A stretch of 64,000 nucleotides of DNA from assembly GCA_016792625.1 (NCBI GenBank), contig JAEUKK010000050.1, forward strand, positions 62,001 to 126,000. The letters run 5' to 3'. The notes under the pieces are model-generated. The model saw only the letters and a list, made by a program, of their open reading frames with translations. It ran no database searches and was not told the origin of the DNA. Position numbers and translations under genes: made by a program. Of the stretch, positions 9,333 to 18,681 are shown in pieces (the stretch's first letter is position 1; every line of letters begins with the position of its first letter). This stretch comes from Deltaproteobacteria bacterium. Its GTDB lineage: Bacteria > Myxococcota_A > UBA796 > UBA2385.

Positions 9333-10382
9333 TCAGTAGACGGTGAGCGCGCCAGCGTTCGCGGCGTTGTAGCCGTCGTTGCTGCCGCTGCCCCCGCAGC
9401 CCGAGCCGCCGAGGTCACAGTAGAGCCAGCTGCGGCCGCCGTCGGCGCTGACCCGGCCGCAGTAGTCGAAGTACCCCGTGACCGCGGGGGCCACGAAGCC
9501 GCCCATAAACTCGTCGTTGGCGAGATCACCGCTGGTGAGGCCATCTTTGTCGGCGTTGTAGGTGGCGGTGGTCCACACCCAGCCCGCGCCGACCGTGGGG
9601 TCGCCGTTGTTCGGGCCGAGGCCGACCTCGACGGTCAGGCCAGTGCCAGCGCCTGCGCCGACCGTGACCCCTGGCTGGTACACCCAGACGAAGACGTCCG
9701 CGCTGGCGGTCCCCGGGGTGAGAGACTGGGTGCAGGGCCACTGCATGTGGCAGTAGTCGACCGGCACGTCCACGTCGGCATCGGCGTCCGCATCGGCGTC
9801 CGCGTCCGCATCGGCGTCGGCGTCCGCGTCCGCATCGGCGTCCGCATCGGCGTCGGCGTCGGCGTCAGCATCGGCGTCAGCGTCCGCATCGGCGTCCGCA
9901 TCGGCGTCAGCGTCCGCATCGGCGTCCGCATCGGCATCGGCGTCCGCATCGGCGTCTGCGTCCGCATCAGCGTCCGCATCAGCGTCGGCGTCGGCCTCCT
10001 CGGTGTAGGTCCAGGCGAGGCGGGCCTCGGCGCCGTCGCTGGCCCGGGTGGCCACCAGCTCGGCGGCGCCCGGGGTGCCTGGCGGGGTGGTGCAGGCAAG
10101 CTCGACCGACGAGATCACCGTCAGGGTCGCGCAGGGCGTGCCGCCGACGGTGAGCGTGAGGTCGGCGGTGAAGCCGGCGCCGTTGAGGCGCAGGGCCGTC
10201 CCGCCCGCGGCGCCGCCCTCGGCCGGCACGACCTGGTCGAGGCCCAGCGGGGCCAGGGCGCCCTCGCCGCTGTCGCCGAGGTCCTCTGCGACGTACTTCC
10301 CGCCGCCGCAGGCCACGAGCAGCAGCAGGGCGAGGCGGAGGGCGCGGCCCGCTGAAGGGGAGGGGAGCGAGGAGGGGGGCAT
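9333..10382 (-). CDS. Lipoprotein with TIG/IPT-like domain and a long Asp-Ala repeat
   Basis: The 349-residue product starts with a signal peptide ending in a lipobox (LVAC, Cys 25), so it should be membrane-anchored. Residues about 45-126 look like an IPT/TIG immunoglobulin-like domain ([18 protein letters not shown]). Residues about 130-204 are an uninterrupted Asp-Ala repeat of roughly 37 units. A Cys-containing beta-rich domain of about 145 residues follows, with paired Cys near the end ([10 protein letters not shown]). Acidic DA repeats of this kind are common linkers in surface proteins of Myxococcota. The function is unknown; a surface-displayed binding or structural protein is likely. 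The repeat DNA is nearly perfect hexamer tandem sequence and could vary in length between strains. Confidence 0.75.
   Translation of the reverse strand: MPPSSLPSPSAGRALRLALLLLVACGGGKYVAEDLGDSGEGALAPLGLDQVVPAEGGAAGGTALRLNGAGFTADLTLTVGGTPCATLTVISSVELACTTPPGTPGAAELVATRASDGAEARLAWTYTEEADADADADADADADADADADADADADADADADADADADADADADADADADADADADADADADADADADADADADVDVPVDYCHMQWPCTQSLTPGTASADVFVWVYQPGVTVGAGAGTGLTVEVGLGPNNGDPTVGAGWVWTTATYNADKDGLTSGDLANDEFMGGFVAPAVTGYFDYCGRVSADGGRSWLYCDLGGSGCGGSGSNDGYNAANAGALTVY
9774..9996 (-). repeat. Hexanucleotide tandem repeat encoding (Asp-Ala)n
   Basis: About 37 tandem six-base units of the type GCRTCN (plus strand), each encoding Asp-Ala on the minus strand. The third codon positions vary among C, T and G in an irregular, partly higher-order 12- and 18-base pattern, so the array is old enough to have synonymous divergence yet keeps the reading frame perfectly. 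Gain or loss of units would not shift the frame. Confidence 0.95.
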
Positions 10383-10424
10383 GGGTGCTCCTGGGGCGCC
10401 CGCCAGCGGGACGGGGGTGGTCGC

Positions 10425-11414
10425 CTAGGGGAGGCGCGCGCCCGTCTGCCGGTCGAAGCGGAGGTGGTGGCGGAGCTGCACGGTGGTCGGGCCGCGCGGC
10501 GGAGGGGGGCCCTCGACCCGCGCCACCAGCTTGTCTTCGCCGAGGCGCATGTGCACGAAGGACTCAAAACCCAGCGTCTCGACCACCTCGACCGTGGCCG
10601 GGTAGCTGCGGCCCAGGGCGGGGTCGGGCGCGCCGACCACGATCTCGTGCGGGCGCACGCCGATCTCGACCCCGGGCTCGATCCCGAGCAGAAAACTCAT
10701 CGCGGGCGAGCCGATGAAGCCGGCCACAAACCGGTTGGCCGGGGTGGCGTAGAGCTCGGCGGGCGTGCCCACCTGCTGCAGGGCGCCGCCGTTGAGCACC
10801 GCGATGCGATCGGCCAGGGTCATCGCCTCGACCTGGTCGTGGGTGACGTAGACCATGGTCGTGCCCAGGGTCAGGTGCAGCTGCTTGAGCTCGACCCGCA
10901 GCTGGGTGCGCAGGGCCGCGTCGAGGTTGCTGAGCGGCTCGTCAAAAAGGAAGACCTTGGGCCGGCGCACGATCGCCCGGCCCATGGCCACGCGCTGGCG
11001 TTGGCCGCCGCTCATCTCTTTGGGGTAGCGGTCGAGCAGGGGCCCGAGCGCCAACATGCGCGCGGCTTCATCGACCGCAGCGGCGATCTCGGCGGGCGGG
11101 CGCTTGGCCAGCTTGAGCGCAAAACCCATGTTCTCGCGCACGGTCATGTGCGGGTAGAGCGCGTAGCTCTGAAAGACCATCGCCACGTCGCGATCCCGCG
11201 GGGCGACGTCATTCACGAGCCGGTCGCCGATCCACAGCTCGCCGCCGCTGACCGACTCGAGCCCGGCGATGCAGCGCAAGAGGGTGGACTTGCCGCAGCC
11301 GCTGGGCCCGACGAGCACGAGCAGCTCGCCGTCGGGCACCTCGATGTCGACGCGCTGGAGGACGCGGACCGCGCCGTAGGACTTGTGGAGGCCGCGGAAG
11401 CTGATGGACGCCAT
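10425..11414 (-). CDS. ABC transporter ATP-binding protein, MalK/UgpC (CUT1 sugar) type
   Basis: This 329-residue cytoplasmic ATPase has Walker [10 protein letters not shown] near residue 37, the Q-loop FQSYALYPH, the signature [14 protein letters not shown], Walker [13 protein letters not shown] and the H-loop THD. The C-terminal 90 residues form the OB-like regulatory extension of MalK-type subunits (GVRPHEIVV). The [12 protein letters not shown] stretch and the regulatory domain place it with carbohydrate or glycerol-phosphate importers. It is slightly shorter than MalK (371). No permease or binding protein is adjacent, so it probably serves transporters encoded elsewhere, as shared MsiK-type ATPases do. 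It is transcribed divergently from the tol genes. Confidence 0.9.
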   Translation of the reverse strand: MASISFRGLHKSYGAVRVLQRVDIEVPDGELLVLVGPSGCGKSTLLRCIAGLESVSGGELWIGDRLVNDVAPRDRDVAMVFQSYALYPHMTVRENMGFALKLAKRPPAEIAAAVDEAARMLALGPLLDRYPKEMSGGQRQRVAMGRAIVRRPKVFLFDEPLSNLDAALRTQLRVELKQLHLTLGTTMVYVTHDQVEAMTLADRIAVLNGGALQQVGTPAELYATPANRFVAGFIGSPAMSFLLGIEPGVEIGVRPHEIVVGAPDPALGRSYPATVEVVETLGFESFVHMRLGEDKLVARVEGPPPPRGPTTVQLRHHLRFDRQTGARLP

Positions 11415-11632
11415 GGCCCCATCCTACCGCAAGCGGAGGGCCGCTCCGTCGTTGGGGCGCGTCGGCGCTCTCGACGTGTCAACCTCATGGCTCGACCTGA
11501 CCTGCGCGCCCTCCGGGTGTTAGCAGCCGCCGGGTTGGGGGCTCCCCCGGCCCGCTCCCGCCGATCTGCGCCCGCCCGCCGCTCCCCCCGCCTCGCTCTC
11601 CCGCCGCTCCTCCCCGCCTCGCCGGAGCCCCC

Positions 11633-12370
11633 ATGCCGGACGCCGTCCCCCTGCTGCTCTCGGTCGTGGCCGACACCGCTGCCGCGCCCGAGGCCGGGAT
11701 CCTCGACCTCCTGCTCGACGCTGACATTATCGTCCAGTCGGTCCTTTTGGTGCTGCTCGGCATGTCGGTGGCCTGCTGGGTCATCATCGTCAACAAGCTG
11801 CGCCTCATCCGCACCGCCGAGCGCGAGAGCCAAGCCTTCCTCGACACCTTCTGGAAGAGCCGCCGCCTCGACACGGTCTTTGAGGGCATCGACAAGCACC
11901 GGGGCAGCCCGGTCGCGATGGTGTTCAAGGCCGGCTACGTCGAGCTGAGCAAGCTGACCTCGGCGAGCAGCGACGCGCAAAACAACGGCGGTGTCGCCAT
12001 CTCGGGCGAAGACAACCTCGTGCGTGCGCTCCGGCGCGCCCGCACCGTCGAGCGCACCGAGCTCGGCCGCCTGACCGGCTTCTTGGCCACCACCGGCTCC
12101 ACCGCGCCGTTTATCGGCCTCTTTGGCACGGTTTGGGGCATCCTGCGCGCTTTTCAGAAGATCGGCATCACCGGCCAGGCCAGCATCGCCACCGTCGGCC
12201 CCGACATCGCGCACGCGCTCATCGCCACCGCGGTCGGCCTCGCCGCGGCCATCCCCGCGGTCATGGCCTACAACTACTTCAGCGGCAAGGTGCGGCTGCT
12301 CGGCACCGAGATGGACAACTTCTCGGACGACTTCCTCAACATCGTGAAGCGCCACTTCCGGGCGAGGTGA
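11633..12370 (+). CDS. tolQ: TolQ/ExbB proton-channel subunit
   Basis: The 245-residue inner-membrane protein belongs to the MotA/TolQ/ExbB family, whose pentamer forms the stator channel that converts the proton gradient into motion of the TolA/TonB arm. Three membrane segments are visible: about 31-53, about 144-166 ([16 protein letters not shown], the hallmark TM2 motif) and about 197-217 ([17 protein letters not shown]). Length and layout match TolQ (230). It is the first gene of a tight cluster with TolR, a TolA-like protein and TolB, which is why I call it TolQ and not ExbB. The spacing to tolR is three bases. Confidence 0.93.
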   Translation: MPDAVPLLLSVVADTAAAPEAGILDLLLDADIIVQSVLLVLLGMSVACWVIIVNKLRLIRTAERESQAFLDTFWKSRRLDTVFEGIDKHRGSPVAMVFKAGYVELSKLTSASSDAQNNGGVAISGEDNLVRALRRARTVERTELGRLTGFLATTGSTAPFIGLFGTVWGILRAFQKIGITGQASIATVGPDIAHALIATAVGLAAAIPAVMAYNYFSGKVRLLGTEMDNFSDDFLNIVKRHFRAR

Positions 12371-12373
12371 GCC

Positions 12374-12823
12374 ATGGGGATGAGCGTCGGCGATGGTGAC
12401 AGCGACGGCCTGATGGCCGAGATCAACGTGACGCCGTTCGTCGACGTCATGCTCGTGCTGCTCATCATCTTCATGGTGACCGCCCCGATGATGACCTCGG
12501 GGCTCGAGGTGCAGCTGCCGCGCGCCGCCGCGCCCGCGCTGCCCCAGGCCGATGAGCAGGCCGTGGTGACCCTGACCGTCGAGGGCAGCGTGCACCTCGG
12601 CACAGGCACCGACCAGGGCCAGGCGATCAGCAAAGAGGCCCTGGCCGCCAGCCTCAAGGCGATGGCGCAGAACAAACCCGACCAAGGGGTGTTCATCCGG
12701 GCGGACGGCAAGGTGCCCTACGAAGAGGTCGCGCGGGTGCTCGCGATGGCCACGGCGGCGGGCATCCAGAAGGTCGGCATGGTGACCGACCCGCGCGCCC
12801 CGTCCGCGGGAGCCAGCCCATGA
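12374..12823 (+). CDS. tolR: TolR/ExbD biopolymer transport protein
   Basis: This 149-residue protein has a short cytoplasmic N-terminus, one membrane helix (about 22-40) and a periplasmic domain. The helix begins [18 protein letters not shown], and Asp24 is the conserved protonatable residue of the TolR/ExbD family that works with the TolQ channel. The periplasmic part keeps the typical end with a repeated '[16 protein letters not shown]' block that binds the cell wall or dimerises. It sits between tolQ and the TolA-like gene, whose start overlaps its stop as ATGA, so the three are translated together. Confidence 0.93.
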   Translation: MGMSVGDGDSDGLMAEINVTPFVDVMLVLLIIFMVTAPMMTSGLEVQLPRAAAPALPQADEQAVVTLTVEGSVHLGTGTDQGQAISKEALAASLKAMAQNKPDQGVFIRADGKVPYEEVARVLAMATAAGIQKVGMVTDPRAPSAGASP

Positions 12824-13803
12824 GCACGGCCGCGCCGCCCTCGACCCTCGGCGCAGGCGGGGGTGTCGGCGCCTTCGACGTCCTGGCCGCGATCGGCGGG
12901 CACCTCTTGGCGGTGGGCGGCCTCGCGCTCGGCCAGCTCTTTTTCGCGCCCGAGCCCTCGGTGCTCAAGCCCGAGAACATCGTCTACATCGACTTCTCGG
13001 GCGAGGCCAAAAAAGACGACCTGCTCATGCCCGACAAGGGTGAGCGCACCCCCGACGCCGTGCTCGACGTCGAAGAGACCGCGCCCGAGCCGGCCGAGGC
13101 CGCGCCGCCCGCGCCCAAGGCCGCGCCAGTGCCCGCGCCGGCCGCTGCGGCCGCGCCCCCGCCCGCGCCGCTCAGCCCGCCCAAGCCGGCGGCGATGACC
13201 ATGCCAGACCCCAAGAAGGTCGAACAGAAGGTCGATCCCAAGGCCAAGGCCGCGCCGCCGCCGCCCGACCCCAAGGCCAAGGCGGCCAAGGTCGATCCCA
13301 AAGCCAAGGCGGGGCCGACCAGCGAGAAGCCCGACCCCAAGGCCGAGGCCCGCGCGGCGGCCGCCCGCGAGGCCGCGCTGCGCGACGCCAAGCGCGCCGC
13401 CCTGCTCGCCTCGGCCGCCTCGACGGTGGGCACCGAGAACCGCGCCGCCACCAGCATGTCGGGCTCGGCCACCGGCACCGGCGCCGGTGCGGGCAACCTC
13501 AACGACCCTGAGATGAAGAAGTGGCAAGAGCGCGCCAAGAAGGCGCTCATCCCCAACTTCACCCCGCTGCCCAGCGTGGTGGCCGCCCACCCCACCTACA
13601 AGGTCGTGGTCACAGTGAAGGTCGCCGCCGACGGCACGCTGAGCGATCCCGAGGTGTCAAAGTCCAGCGGCGACCCGAGCTTTGACAACGCAGCGGTCAA
13701 CGCGGTGCTCAAGACTGGCCGGGTGGCCGCGCCCCCCGAGGCCTGGCGCGGGTCGGTGGCCGACGGCGTCGAGGTCGAGTTCCGCGCCAAGGACGCCCTA
13801 TGA
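12820..13803 (+). CDS. tolA: TolA/TonB-like energy-transducing protein
   Basis: The 327-residue product has one N-terminal membrane helix (about 22-44), a long Pro/Ala/Lys-rich linker (about 75-200) with a repeated DPKAKA motif, and a C-terminal TonB/TolA fold (about 235-327; YKVVVTVKVAADGTLSDPEVSKSSG). This is the architecture of the arm that links the TolQR motor across the periplasm to TolB. The Ala/Lys linker resembles the helical TolA stalk, and position between tolR and tolB supports TolA. A TonB role cannot be excluded from the C-terminal domain alone. The start and stop both overlap the neighbours (ATGA), indicating translational coupling. Confidence 0.85.
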   Translation: MSTAAPPSTLGAGGGVGAFDVLAAIGGHLLAVGGLALGQLFFAPEPSVLKPENIVYIDFSGEAKKDDLLMPDKGERTPDAVLDVEETAPEPAEAAPPAPKAAPVPAPAAAAAPPPAPLSPPKPAAMTMPDPKKVEQKVDPKAKAAPPPPDPKAKAAKVDPKAKAGPTSEKPDPKAEARAAAAREAALRDAKRAALLASAASTVGTENRAATSMSGSATGTGAGAGNLNDPEMKKWQERAKKALIPNFTPLPSVVAAHPTYKVVVTVKVAADGTLSDPEVSKSSGDPSFDNAAVNAVLKTGRVAAPPEAWRGSVADGVEVEFRAKDAL

Positions 13804-15182
13804 GCCGCGCCCGCCCGCAACCCCAGCCCCGAGGGCCCGCCATGCCCGCCTCCTCCCGCCCGCCGCTCCGCGGGATCAGCGCGCTGCTCAGCCTCCCGCT
13901 GGTCTTCGCCGCCTTCTTCTCCGTCGGCGCGCCCGCCCAGCAGGGGCCCACCGAGCGCGTCCGCATCGTGGTCACGCCGCCGGGTGAACAAAAGGTGGTG
14001 CTCGGCCTGCCCAAGCCCATCGGCGGGGCCGGTGCTGCGACCGAGTTCTATGACGTGCTGCGGCGCGATCTCGAGCTGTCTGGCTACGTGACCCTGCTCG
14101 ACCCCGCGGCCCAGGTCGAGCCGGCGGGCACAGGCATCCGGCCCGGTCAGTTCCGTTTTGAAGATTGGTCGGTGCTCGGCGCCCCGGCCTTGGCCAAAAC
14201 CCTGCTGCAGAGCCGCGATGGCGGCGAGCTCTACGCCGAGGTCTGGACCTACGACGTCAACGGCCGCGCCCGCCTCGGCGCCCGCAGTTTTAGCGCCAAG
14301 GGCGAAGATGCCCGCTTGGTCGCCCACAAGGTCGCGAGCGAGATCATCCTCCGGCTGACGGGCAAGGCGGGGCCGTTCAACACCCGCTTCGCCGTCTCCG
14401 GAAATTTCTCCGGCAACAAAGAGATCTACACCGTCGACTTTGACGGCTACCGGCTCACTCCGGTCACCCGCACCGGCTCGATCAACATCCAGCCGGCTTG
14501 GTCACCCGACGCCCGCCGCATCGCTTACACCGGCTATGCGGCCGGGAACCCCGATCTCTACGTGGCCGACCTCAGCGGCGGCAAGATCACCCGGCTCAGC
14601 GCCCGCTCGGGCATCAACACCGGCGCGGCCTGGCATCCCAAAGGTGGCCTGCTCGCGCTGACCCTGAGCGTGGGCGGCGACTCCGACATCTTCACCATCG
14701 ACGCGAGCACCGGCCGTCAGCTCGCCCGCCTGACCGACGCGGTGGGGATCGACGTCTCCCCCGCATTTTCGCCCGATGGCAGCAAGGTCGCCTTCGTGAG
14801 CGAGCGCGGCGGCAGCCCGCAAATTTATGTGGCCAACGCAGACGGCAGCAACGCGCGGCGCGTGACCTTCAGCGGCAATTACAACCAAGACCCCGTCTGG
14901 CACCCCGACGGCGACAAGCTCGCCTTTGTCGGCCGCGAGGGCAATTTCGACATCTTCGTGGTGAACGTCGACGGCTCGGGCCTGACCCGGCTCACCCAAG
15001 GTAAGGGCGACAACGAGGACCCTTCCTGGGCGCCTGACGGCAACTACGTCGCCTTCTCCAGCAACCGCACCGGCGCCAACCACATCTGGATGAGCACGCT
15101 CGACGGCGCCCACCAGGTGCAGCTCACGCGCGGCAAGGGCGGCTACACCAACCCCGACTGGTCGCCCACGCTCCCGTGGTGA
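13800..15182 (+). CDS. tolB: TolB, periplasmic beta-propeller of the Tol system
   Basis: The 460-residue protein has a signal peptide (hydrophobic LLSLPLVFAAFFSVGAPA), an N-terminal alpha/beta domain (about 60-180) and a C-terminal propeller with repeated PD40/WD40-like blades, for example 'QPAWSPDARRIAYTGY', 'SPAFSPDGSKVAFVSE' and 'DPVWHPDGDKLAFVGR'. This matches TolB (430 residues), which docks between TolA, Pal and outer-membrane partners. The ATG at 13800 overlaps the tolA stop. An internal ATG at 13842 would give a more standard signal peptide and is the alternative start. pal, normally the next gene, is absent; a Ppx/GppA gene follows instead. Confidence 0.93.
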   Translation: MSRARPQPQPRGPAMPASSRPPLRGISALLSLPLVFAAFFSVGAPAQQGPTERVRIVVTPPGEQKVVLGLPKPIGGAGAATEFYDVLRRDLELSGYVTLLDPAAQVEPAGTGIRPGQFRFEDWSVLGAPALAKTLLQSRDGGELYAEVWTYDVNGRARLGARSFSAKGEDARLVAHKVASEIILRLTGKAGPFNTRFAVSGNFSGNKEIYTVDFDGYRLTPVTRTGSINIQPAWSPDARRIAYTGYAAGNPDLYVADLSGGKITRLSARSGINTGAAWHPKGGLLALTLSVGGDSDIFTIDASTGRQLARLTDAVGIDVSPAFSPDGSKVAFVSERGGSPQIYVANADGSNARRVTFSGNYNQDPVWHPDGDKLAFVGREGNFDIFVVNVDGSGLTRLTQGKGDNEDPSWAPDGNYVAFSSNRTGANHIWMSTLDGAHQVQLTRGKGGYTNPDWSPTLPW

Positions 15183-15225
15183 GGCCCAGGCCCCCCCGGC
15201 CAGCGCGCGGGGGAGGAGGCGGCGC

Positions 15226-16161
15226 ATGATCCGCGCGACGCTCGACATTGGCAGCAACACCCTGATCTTGCTCGTGGCCCGCAAAGATGACCGCGGCCTC
15301 GTGCAGACCCTCTGCGACGAGGCCCACGTGGTCGGCCTGGGCAAGGGCTTGGCAGAGCGCGGCATGTTCCGCCCCGACCGCATGGACGCCGCGGTCGAGG
15401 TCCTCGCCCACCTCGCCCACCGCGCGCGCGGCCTCGGCGTGGCCCCCTGGGACATCCACGCCGTCGCCACCAGCGCCGCCCGCCGGGCGCTCAACGCCCA
15501 GACCTTTTTTGCCCGCGTGCAGTCCGAGACCGGCATTCGGGTCGAGGTCATCTCGGGCGAAGAAGAGGCGCGGCTGACCTGGCGCGGGGCCAGCGGCGGC
15601 ATCGAGATCCCCCAAGGCACCGTGGGGGTCGTTGATCTCGGGGGCGGCAGCACCGAGGTGGTCGTCGGCGAAGACGGCCGCATGGGCGCCCGCGACAGCC
15701 TTGAGTTGGGCAGCGTGCGGTTGACCGAGCGCTTCTTACAAGAGGCCCCCGACCTAGCGCCCCACCGCTTTCGGCCGCAAGACCTGGCCTTGTTGCGGGC
15801 CCACGTCGAGAAGACGGTGGCCCAGTTCCATTGGCCGATCAGCCCGCGCACGCTCATCGCCGTGGCCGGCACCGCGACCACGCTCGGCGCGATGGAGCTC
15901 GGCCTCAAGGTCTGGGACCGCGACAAGGTCCACGGCATGCGGCTGACCCGCACCAGCCTCAAGCGCTGGATCGACCGCCTGCTTGACAGCGACGCCGCCG
16001 AGCGCCGGGCCTGGGCCGCGGTCAGCCCCGAGCGGGCCGACTACCTGCTGGCCGGGGCCTGCGTGCTCGACGCGGTGGCCGAGAGCGCCCGCCGCGAGAG
16101 CCTGCGGGTCAGCGACGGCGGCGTGCGCCACGGCCTGATGGTCGAGGATCTGCTCGGATAA
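15226..16161 (+). CDS. ppx: Ppx/GppA family phosphatase (exopolyphosphatase)
   Basis: This 311-residue protein shows the actin-like ATPase-fold motifs of the Ppx/GppA family: the phosphate 1 loop LDIGSNTLILLV at the N-terminus, the SGEEEARLTW block with catalytic Glu near residue 105, the phosphate 2 loop VVDLGGGSTEVV near 130, and GTATTLGA near 210. It hydrolyses terminal phosphates of polyphosphate or pppGpp. The length is that of the short two-domain form; the C-terminal HD-like domain of E. coli Ppx is missing. It follows tolB by 43 bases on the same strand and may be co-transcribed with the tol genes. Confidence 0.9.
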   Translation: MIRATLDIGSNTLILLVARKDDRGLVQTLCDEAHVVGLGKGLAERGMFRPDRMDAAVEVLAHLAHRARGLGVAPWDIHAVATSAARRALNAQTFFARVQSETGIRVEVISGEEEARLTWRGASGGIEIPQGTVGVVDLGGGSTEVVVGEDGRMGARDSLELGSVRLTERFLQEAPDLAPHRFRPQDLALLRAHVEKTVAQFHWPISPRTLIAVAGTATTLGAMELGLKVWDRDKVHGMRLTRTSLKRWIDRLLDSDAAERRAWAAVSPERADYLLAGACVLDAVAESARRESLRVSDGGVRHGLMVEDLLG

Positions 16162-16183
16162 AGCGGCTGTCTCCGCCGGCCGG

Positions 16184-17035
16184 CTACTGCGCCTTGCCGC
16201 CGGTCACCCGCGGGCCGACCCAGGCGCTCATGCCGCCGGCCACGTCGTAGATCTCCTTGCCGCCGATGCTGGCCAAGAACTCTGCGGCGACCTTGCTGCG
16301 GCCGCCCGCTTGGCAGACGCAGAGCACGCGGTCGCTGCGCCCAAGCTCGGCCACCCGGGCCGGCAATTCATCGACGGGGATGTGCACCGCCATCGGCGCG
16401 TGGTCGGCCTCGTACTCGGACCGCGTGCGCACATCGAGCAGCAGCCACTTTTGGGGCTCATCGGCCAACATCTGCGCGGCGGTGGCCGGCTCGACCCGGG
16501 TCACGCCCACCTTGGGCGCCGCGGCCACCGGCGGGGCGGCCAGCGCGCGGATCGTGTCGAGCACCGCCTCGGGCGCGGGGCTGCCCTCCCAAATCTGGCG
16601 GATGACCCCGGCTTTGTCGACCAGCACCGCCCGGTCGCGCAGGCGGGGCAGCAGGCGCCCGCTGGCCAGCCAGCCCCGGCCCTCGACCGCGAAGGGGTCG
16701 TAGAGCAGCGGAAAGGGGAGCGCGGCGGCGGCGCGGGCGGCCCGCAGCGCGCCGGGCCGGTCGGTGGCCACCCCGAAGGTCAGGGTCGACAGCGCCTCGA
16801 GCTGGGCGGCGTGGGGGCGCAGGCCGCTGAGCAGCGCGGTGGCGGCAGGCTTGTCGATATCGCTGACAAATACGACCAGCACGTTGACCTGGTCGACAAA
16901 GTCCTCGATGCGGATCCAGGTGCCGTCGTCGGCGGTCAGCGACAAGCGGGGGGCCGGCGTGCCCACCGCGGGGGGCCGCCAGGTGAGCAGGCGGCGAAGG
17001 CGCGCGGTCACGCGGCGGAGCGGGCCTGAAGCCAT
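16184..17035 (-). CDS. Fusion of a degenerate redoxin domain and a rhodanese domain
   Basis: The 283-residue protein has an N-terminal AhpC/TSA-type thioredoxin-fold domain (about 20-165; GTPAPRLSL, then VLVVFVSD) and a C-terminal rhodanese domain (about 180-283) with active-site loop CQAGGR. Rhodaneses move sulfane sulfur on that Cys. The redoxin half has no Cys at the peroxidatic position; the only Cys residues in the whole protein are the two in LCVCQAGGR. So the redoxin domain cannot work as a Cys peroxidase and may be a structural or binding module. No signal peptide is clear. It converges on ppx with 22 bases between. Confidence 0.82.
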   Translation of the reverse strand: MASGPLRRVTARLRRLLTWRPPAVGTPAPRLSLTADDGTWIRIEDFVDQVNVLVVFVSDIDKPAATALLSGLRPHAAQLEALSTLTFGVATDRPGALRAARAAAALPFPLLYDPFAVEGRGWLASGRLLPRLRDRAVLVDKAGVIRQIWEGSPAPEAVLDTIRALAAPPVAAAPKVGVTRVEPATAAQMLADEPQKWLLLDVRTRSEYEADHAPMAVHIPVDELPARVAELGRSDRVLCVCQAGGRSKVAAEFLASIGGKEIYDVAGGMSAWVGPRVTGGKAQ

Positions 17036-17109
17036 GGGACCCTCCTTGGGTGTGCGTCGTTACCGCAGGCAGCGGCCCGGCACCAGCCCCGCGGCGCAGC
17101 GCGGCGGGG

Positions 17110-17805
17110 CTAGACCAGCTCGGCCTCGACCGGGGCTTGGCGGGCGTCCGAGTCCAGGCCGTAGATCCTCTCCAGCACGGCGATCATGCGGGTGCCCGCC
17201 TCGCCGGTGTCCAAGCGGGCGGCCCGACCGCTCGCGCCCGCCCCGACGCCGGGCAGGGCGCGCAGCAGCTCGGCCCCCACCGCGCGCTGCAGGCCGCCGA
17301 CCAGGGCGCGGGCCGCGGCGCGCAGGCTCGGCGCCCCGCCCGACCGGCTCAGGGGGAGCACGTCGCGCACGCGCAAGCTGAGCTGCCCCTCGGCCGGCGC
17401 CTCTTCGCCGTCGGCGGCCCGCAGCAGCCGGCGGAGCATGACCACGCCGGCGTCCCCCTCCAAAGGGTGCCCCCAGACGACCATCAGGCGCTGGGCGAGG
17501 TGCAGGCGCTGGACCACCGCCGCCCCGGCGTCGGCGGGCAGGCTCAGGGCGCCGGCGAGGCCGAGCAGGGCCCCGCGCGCGCCCGCCCGGTCGAGGGCGC
17601 CCCGGAGCACCGCGGCGCTCGCCGCCCGCAGCTCGTCGAGGTTGGCCTCACCGCCGCCATCCCCGACGTAGCGCAGGCCACGCAGGCCGAGCAGCCGCTG
17701 CTCCGTCTCGGTGCGCAGGCTCAGCCGCTGCAGCAACCGCGGGATCAGCTCCTCGTCTGCCCGCTCGCCGAGGGCGGCCAGCGCCTCGGCCCAGGGGCCG
17801 GCCAC
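17110..17805 (-). CDS. Hypothetical protein, possibly EcsC-like
   Basis: The 231-residue product is rich in Ala, Leu, Arg and Gly and mostly helical. I do not recognise it firmly. The C-terminal part, with a LLRALPGVGAGASG segment followed by a helix and ERIYGLD, resembles the end of EcsC/DUF697-type proteins, which have a hydrophobic glycine-rich hairpin. No signal peptide is visible. The GTG start at 17805 lies three bases after the stop of the upstream MBL-fold gene on the same strand, so the two are probably co-transcribed and translationally linked. Confidence 0.5.
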   Translation of the reverse strand: MAGPWAEALAALGERADEELIPRLLQRLSLRTETEQRLLGLRGLRYVGDGGGEANLDELRAASAAVLRGALDRAGARGALLGLAGALSLPADAGAAVVQRLHLAQRLMVVWGHPLEGDAGVVMLRRLLRAADGEEAPAEGQLSLRVRDVLPLSRSGGAPSLRAAARALVGGLQRAVGAELLRALPGVGAGASGRAARLDTGEAGTRMIAVLERIYGLDSDARQAPVEAELV

Positions 17806-17808
17806 CGC

Positions 17809-18681
17809 TCAGGCCAAGTCGCCGCGCAGCATCGCGCGGTCATTGACGCTGCCGTAGCGGCCCAGCTCATCTTTGGTGATGCGGGCGATGGCGCAGGCGG
17901 GGTCGTGGGTGAAGAAGAGCCGGCCGTTGCGCGCGGCGAGATCGTCCATCAGGCGGCACTTCTCGTCGATGAGCAGCTCGGGGAAGCGGTCGTAGCCCAT
18001 GGTCACCGACTTGTGCACCCAGGCGCGGCCGGGCACCAGATCGGCGCCGAAGACGATGGGGCCGAGGCGGCCGGGCACCTCGGTGAGCAGCAGGCCGGGC
18101 GTGTGGCCGTTGCTCAGGTGCAGCCGGTAGTCGGGGCCGAGCGCCTCGCTGCGCTGGGCGGTGGGCTCGATGATCTCGAGCCGGCCGCTGCTCTCGAGTA
18201 GGGCCTGCAGCTCGGGCACAAAACTCGCCTTGTCGCGCGGGTGGGGCTGACGGGCGCGGTTCCAGGCGGCGCGGCTGACCACGTAGGTCGCGTTGCGAAA
18301 CAACAGCTCCCACGCCTCGCCTGGCGCGTAGGCGGTGAGCAGGCCGCCCGCGTGGTCAAAGTGCAGGTGAGAGAGCACCACCACGTCAATGTCGCTGTCA
18401 GACAGGCCCACGTCGGCGAGGTTGTCGAGCAGCTTGTGGCGCTCTTCGACCACGCCGTAGCGGTCGCGCAGCTGCGGGTCGAAGAAGGCCCCGATGCCCG
18501 TCTCGAGCAGGATGTTGCGGCTCGGCTCGCGGATGAGCAGCGCCCGGCAGGCCAATTCGATGCGGTTGCGGTCGTCGGGGGCGGCCCAGCGCTCCCACAG
18601 GGCCTTGGGCGCGTTGCCGAACATGGCGCCGCCGTCCAGGCGCTGGCTGTTGCCCTCGACCGAGTAGAGGCGTCGCTCCAT
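17809..18681 (-). CDS. MBL-fold metallo-hydrolase
   Basis: This 290-residue metallo-beta-lactamase-fold protein has the zinc ligands HLHFDH (HxHxDH) near residue 105, a second His in NGHTPG near 200 and a later Asp in VFGADL near 220. The N-terminal half has [17 protein letters not shown], as in the lactonase/methyl-parathion-hydrolase-like branch, so it probably hydrolyses an ester or lactone. The substrate cannot be read from sequence. There is no signal peptide, so it is cytoplasmic. The start at ATG 18681 gives [10 protein letters not shown], which matches the first strand of the fold. The EcsC-like gene lies three bases downstream. Confidence 0.88.
   Translation of the reverse strand: MERRLYSVEGNSQRLDGGAMFGNAPKALWERWAAPDDRNRIELACRALLIREPSRNILLETGIGAFFDPQLRDRYGVVEERHKLLDNLADVGLSDSDIDVVVLSHLHFDHAGGLLTAYAPGEAWELLFRNATYVVSRAAWNRARQPHPRDKASFVPELQALLESSGRLEIIEPTAQRSEALGPDYRLHLSNGHTPGLLLTEVPGRLGPIVFGADLVPGRAWVHKSVTMGYDRFPELLIDEKCRLMDDLAARNGRLFFTHDPACAIARITKDELGRYGSVNDRAMLRGDLA

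Noticed and set aside
9774-9996. Repeat array considered as a CRISPR
   Set aside because: There are no spacers; the units are contiguous six-base repeats in frame inside a lipoprotein gene.
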